Assembly: GCA_964445775.1 (NCBI GenBank)
Contig: CAYUMH010000002.1
Coordinates: 1 to 64,000 of the forward strand
Source of the DNA: Terrimonas sp964445775
GTDB lineage: Bacteria; Bacteroidota; Bacteroidia; Chitinophagales; Chitinophagaceae
Length of the DNA: 64,000 bases
Reading direction: 5' to 3'
Positions 61,556-64,000 of the stretch are shown here, piece after piece. The notes beneath the pieces were generated by a model, which ran no database searches, was not told the origin of the DNA, and worked only from the letters and a program-made list of their open reading frames with translations. A program made the position numbers and the translations under genes. Positions within the stretch are counted from its first letter, which is position 1, and every line of letters starts with the position of its first letter.

Positions 61556-61581
61556 CTTTTCTTTTATTCGTTCATTGTTAT

Positions 61582-61902
61582 TTATTGTGCCTGTTTGGCC
61601 ACAAAATCCGCTTCTTCCTTTTTCCAGAATTTCTCCATGTAAAAAGTACCAAAGGGTAATAAGGATGATATAAATGCTTTAATGCCCCATACAATGTTAC
61701 GTTTGTATTTTACCATCACCAGCAGGGCCAGTATAATAAAAGCTACAAACAAAGCGCCATGTGCCGAGCCAATGATGCGCACCCATTGCGGCTGATCGAA
61801 CCAGTATTTTAAAGGCATGGCTATCAACACCAGTAATAAATACGATACCCCTTCTATCCATGCTATCTTTCTAAACCAGGCAAATAAACTGTTAGGATTC
61901 AT
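61582..61902 (-). CDS. DUF3817 membrane protein
   Basis: The 106-residue product has three membrane helices (about 15-33, 43-63 and 70-90) and the DUF3817 pattern (WIEGVSYLLLVLIAMPLKY, GSAHGALFVAFI). It is related to the YdzA/integral membrane proteins of unknown role. It follows mqnC by 33 bp on the same strand, so it is probably co-transcribed. Confidence 0.85.
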   Translation of the reverse strand: MNPNSLFAWFRKIAWIEGVSYLLLVLIAMPLKYWFDQPQWVRIIGSAHGALFVAFIILALLVMVKYKRNIVWGIKAFISSLLPFGTFYMEKFWKKEEADFVAKQAQ

Positions 61903-61935
61903 TGCAAAACTATAAGTAGTAAATAAAAATTAATC

Positions 61936-63066
61936 TTAATAATCAACCACCTGCTCCTGGATGGTTTCCGGTATCTCGCGCCATTCGTACTGCTGGTTAC
62001 GCAGCTGTGGTTCAAAACCCGCTTCCCTTATGGCATCCTGTATGGTTTTATAGGTAAAGCGGTGTGGTGCGCCGGCAGCGCTTACCACATTCTCCTCAAT
62101 CATAATGCTGCCAAAATCATTGGCACCGCTATGCAAACACATCTGTGCCGTTTGCTTACCCACCGTTAACCAGGAAGCCTGTATGTTTTTAATATTGGGT
62201 AACATAATGCGGCAAAGCGCCACCATGCGTATATATTCATCGGCAGTGGTCAGGTTGTGTACACCACGTATACGGGTAAGTAAAGTATCAACATCCTGGA
62301 AGGTCCAGGCAATAAAGGCCAAAAATCCTTTGGCATGTTCAGGCTTGCGGCTTTGTACCTCTCTTATTTTTACCAGGTGCTCAAAACGTTCTTCAATGGT
62401 TTCTACATGGCCAAACATCATGGTGGCCGAAGTAGTAATATTCAACTTATGCGCTTCGTGCATAATATCCAGCCACTCCTGCGAGCCGCATTTGCCCTTG
62501 GATATCAGCCTGCGCACCCGGTCAATCAATATCTCCGCACCGGCACCGGGTAAACTATCCATGCCCGCAGCCTGTAAGGCAGCCAGCACTTCATGGTGGG
62601 TACTCTTCTCTAATTTTACTATATGCGCTACTTCGGGCGGGCCTAAAGCGTGTAAACGTATATCGGGAAATTCGGCCTTGATCTGTTTAAAGGTATCCAC
62701 ATAAAACTGCAGGCCCAGGTCGGGGTGGTGACCACCCTGTAATAACAACTGGTCGCCGCCGTACTTTAATGTTTCTTCAATCTTTTTGCGGTACACCGAC
62801 ATATCGGTGATATAGGCCTCCTTATGACCGGGAATGCGGAAGAAATTACAAAACTTGCAGTTGGCAATACATACATTGGTGGTGTTTACATTGCGGTCAA
62901 TCTGCCAGGTTACTTTACCGTGGGGTACCTGTTGCTTGCGCAGTTCATCGGCAATCAGCATCAGATCGGTAAGCGGGGCATGGTGGTATAAGTAAACCCC
63001 TTCTTCCACCGTTAAAAACTCAAAGGCAGAAGCTTTTTTATATAAATTATCTAAATTCATTTGCAT
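61936..63066 (-). CDS. mqnC: Cyclic dehypoxanthinyl futalosine synthase
   Basis: A radical-SAM enzyme of the futalosine menaquinone pathway, converting dehypoxanthinyl futalosine to its cyclic form. The cluster motif is CIANCKFCNF (C-x3-C-x2-C), followed by LLQGGHHPDLGLQFY, DSLPGAGAEILIDRVRR, TTSATMMFGHVET, AFIAWTFQDVDT and IQASWLTVGK. These fit MqnC better than MqnE. Respiration should therefore use menaquinone made by this route. Start 63066 or, two codons later, 63060. Confidence 0.92.
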   Translation of the reverse strand: MQMNLDNLYKKASAFEFLTVEEGVYLYHHAPLTDLMLIADELRKQQVPHGKVTWQIDRNVNTTNVCIANCKFCNFFRIPGHKEAYITDMSVYRKKIEETLKYGGDQLLLQGGHHPDLGLQFYVDTFKQIKAEFPDIRLHALGPPEVAHIVKLEKSTHHEVLAALQAAGMDSLPGAGAEILIDRVRRLISKGKCGSQEWLDIMHEAHKLNITTSATMMFGHVETIEERFEHLVKIREVQSRKPEHAKGFLAFIAWTFQDVDTLLTRIRGVHNLTTADEYIRMVALCRIMLPNIKNIQASWLTVGKQTAQMCLHSGANDFGSIMIEENVVSAAGAPHRFTYKTIQDAIREAGFEPQLRNQQYEWREIPETIQEQVVDY

Positions 63067-63080
63067 GCATAAAATGGGTG

Positions 63081-63088
63081 CAAAAGTA
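63081..63088 (-). promoter_or_regulatory. -7 promoter box (TACTTTTG) of mqnC
   Basis: A perfect TAnnTTTG on the minus strand, 14 nt before the ATG. Confidence 0.5.
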
Positions 63089-63141
63089 CGATTATAAGGG
63101 GAAAGGTGGAGGGGAAAAGGTGAAAGGTTGAAGGAGGAAGG

Positions 63142-63395
63142 AGGAAAGCCAAAAGCTGAAGGCTTAAAGCTAAATGCTTAACCTGTCCCCCACTTTAAAC
63201 CTTAAACACAAACCCTTAAACGTTCTTAACACTTGAACCTTTGAACTTTTGAACCCTTGAACTTTGTTGGCGGAAAGCTGAAAGCAGAAGGCTGAAAGCT
63301 AAACGCTTAACCCGTCCCCAACTTTAAACTTTAAACACAAAACCTTAAACGTTCTCAACACTTGAACCTTTGAACTTTTGAACCCTTGAACGTCC
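63142..63395. repeat. 129-bp direct duplication between mqnC and iscA
   Basis: The segments ending at about 63266 and 63395 are similar and offset by exactly 129 bp; for example CACTTGAACCTTTGAACTTT begins at 63230 and 63359. They are built of GAAAGCTGAAAGC and TTTGAACTTTTGAACC-type simple units. No gene is visible in the 329-bp interval 63067-63395. Confidence 0.75.
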
Positions 63396-63752
63396 CTACA
63401 CCGCAAAACTCTCTCCACACGCACAGGTACGGCTGGCATTGGGGTTATTAAAGAAAAATCCTTTACCGTTCAGGCCGTCCGAAAACTCCAGGGTGGTGTT
63501 TACCAGGTATAAAAAGCTTTTTAAATCGGTTACTACCTTAATGCCGTTGTGTTCAAACACCTGGTCGGTAGGTTTATTCTCCTTATCAAAATCCATTTTA
63601 TAGCTCAGGCCCGAGCAGCCGCCGCCTACTACGCTTACACGTAAAAAATAACCGTCTTCAATGGTCTGGTTCTTTTCGGCCATCAGGCTTAATACACGCT
63701 CTTTTGCTTTATCGCTTACATAAATGGCATTATCCAATGTTGCAGTGCTCAT
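63396..63752 (-). CDS. iscA: Iron-sulfur cluster assembly protein (HesB/IscA family)
   Basis: The 118-residue A-type carrier has the three conserved cysteines: C46 (GGGCSGL), C110 and C112 (CACG). It delivers [2Fe-2S] or [4Fe-4S] clusters to apoproteins. It lies 43 bp downstream of the cysteine desulfurase gene in a likely iscS-iscA operon. It could equally be called SufA/ErpA type. Confidence 0.88.
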   Translation of the reverse strand: MSTATLDNAIYVSDKAKERVLSLMAEKNQTIEDGYFLRVSVVGGGCSGLSYKMDFDKENKPTDQVFEHNGIKVVTDLKSFLYLVNTTLEFSDGLNGKGFFFNNPNASRTCACGESFAV

Positions 63753-63795
63753 GTTTCTATATTTATCCGGTTATACCGGGTTTCATTCTTATTAT

Positions 63796-64000
63796 TTAAA
63801 GTTTCCAGTCAGCAGCATCCGGCAATTCGGCTTTTTGTGCCAGCTGCCAAACTATATCCTGGCTCCGGATAGTATTTACCGTTGCCGTTACCAGTTCTAT
63901 CACGGTGTTTATCTCTTCTTCGGTAGTAAACCGGCCCAGGCTAAACCGTAGCGAGCTGCGGGCTATCTGGCTGCCCCGACCCATGGCCAGTAACACGTGT
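63796..64000 (-). CDS. iscS: Cysteine desulfurase (IscS-type), C-terminal part
   Basis: The frame is open to the right window edge, so only the last 67 residues are visible. HVLLAMGRGSQIARSSLRFSLGRFTTEEEI is the conserved C-terminal segment of IscS/NifS desulfurases. The enzyme supplies sulfur for Fe-S clusters. The following iscA gene supports the assignment. Confidence 0.85.
   Translation of the reverse strand, partial: HVLLAMGRGSQIARSSLRFSLGRFTTEEEINTVIELVTATVNTIRSQDIVWQLAQKAELPDAADWKL

Overview
The window is a gene-dense stretch of about 44% G+C DNA from a member of the Bacteroidota, most likely family Chitinophagaceae. Supporting signs: a type IX secretion (T9SS) C-terminal sorting domain on an alpha-amylase, a TonB-dependent receptor with a carboxypeptidase-like N-terminal domain, a futalosine-pathway menaquinone enzyme (MqnC), membrane-spanning TPR regulators with C-terminal HTH domains, and repeated Bacteroidota-type promoter -7 boxes (TAnnTTTG) very close to start codons. 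I saw no rRNA, tRNA, CRISPR array, prophage or plasmid functions. Most of it looks like ordinary chromosome.

Layout. 0-9 kb: LOG-family phosphoribohydrolase (cut by the left edge), secreted GH13 amylase, two unknown membrane proteins, a helical stress-type protein, gpsA, rimM and a TPR-TM-LuxR regulator. 9-14.6 kb: a 1-kb gene-free stretch with an orphan strong terminator, then a ferredoxin reductase and its probable [2Fe-2S] ferredoxin, a membrane-anchored MutS-like ATPase, a WYL regulator and mgsA. 14.6-20.5 kb: a paired inactive/active M16 protease operon, a secreted protein, upp and anmK. 20.5-23.7 kb: a small mobile-element neighbourhood, with a REP-associated tyrosine transposase (RAYT) flanked by five copies of a two-hairpin palindromic repeat in mirror orientation. 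23.7-34.4 kb: M48 protease, BI-1 protein with a broken N-terminus, ligA, a TylF-type methyltransferase, an LTxxQ periplasmic protein, rlmN, a beta-ketoadipyl-CoA-type thiolase and a DUF695 protein. 34.4-45.2 kb: a large secreted protein with a caspase-like His/Cys pair, a PhoB/PhoR-like two-component system, a stand-alone TrpF-like protein, a lipoprotein, and a TonB receptor/beta-helix lipoprotein operon preceded by six contiguous 11-bp direct repeats resembling a Pho box. 45.2-55.3 kb: serine hydrolase, GyrI-like protein, aminotransferase, OmpA-type protein, FAH-family hydrolase, a MerC / SCO1 / Fur metal cluster, obg and an M20 amidohydrolase. 55.3-58.5 kb: four small unknown genes, one of SUKH (SMI1/KNR4) type. 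58.5-64 kb: esterase lipoprotein, a second TPR-TM-HTH regulator, DUF3817 protein, mqnC, and iscA with the end of iscS running off the right edge.

The two observations I rate highest are the RAYT/REP-like cluster and the 11-bp repeat array upstream of the TonB receptor. The latter has a shorter three-repeat counterpart upstream of the nearby PhoB-like regulator, which suggests a local phosphate (or related) regulon. Several dispersed repeat families fill the intergenic regions: a hairpin element with core GAAGTGTGCGACGCAA, paired 21-bp palindromes, a very G+C-rich block, and ATTCATCATTC-type low-complexity DNA.
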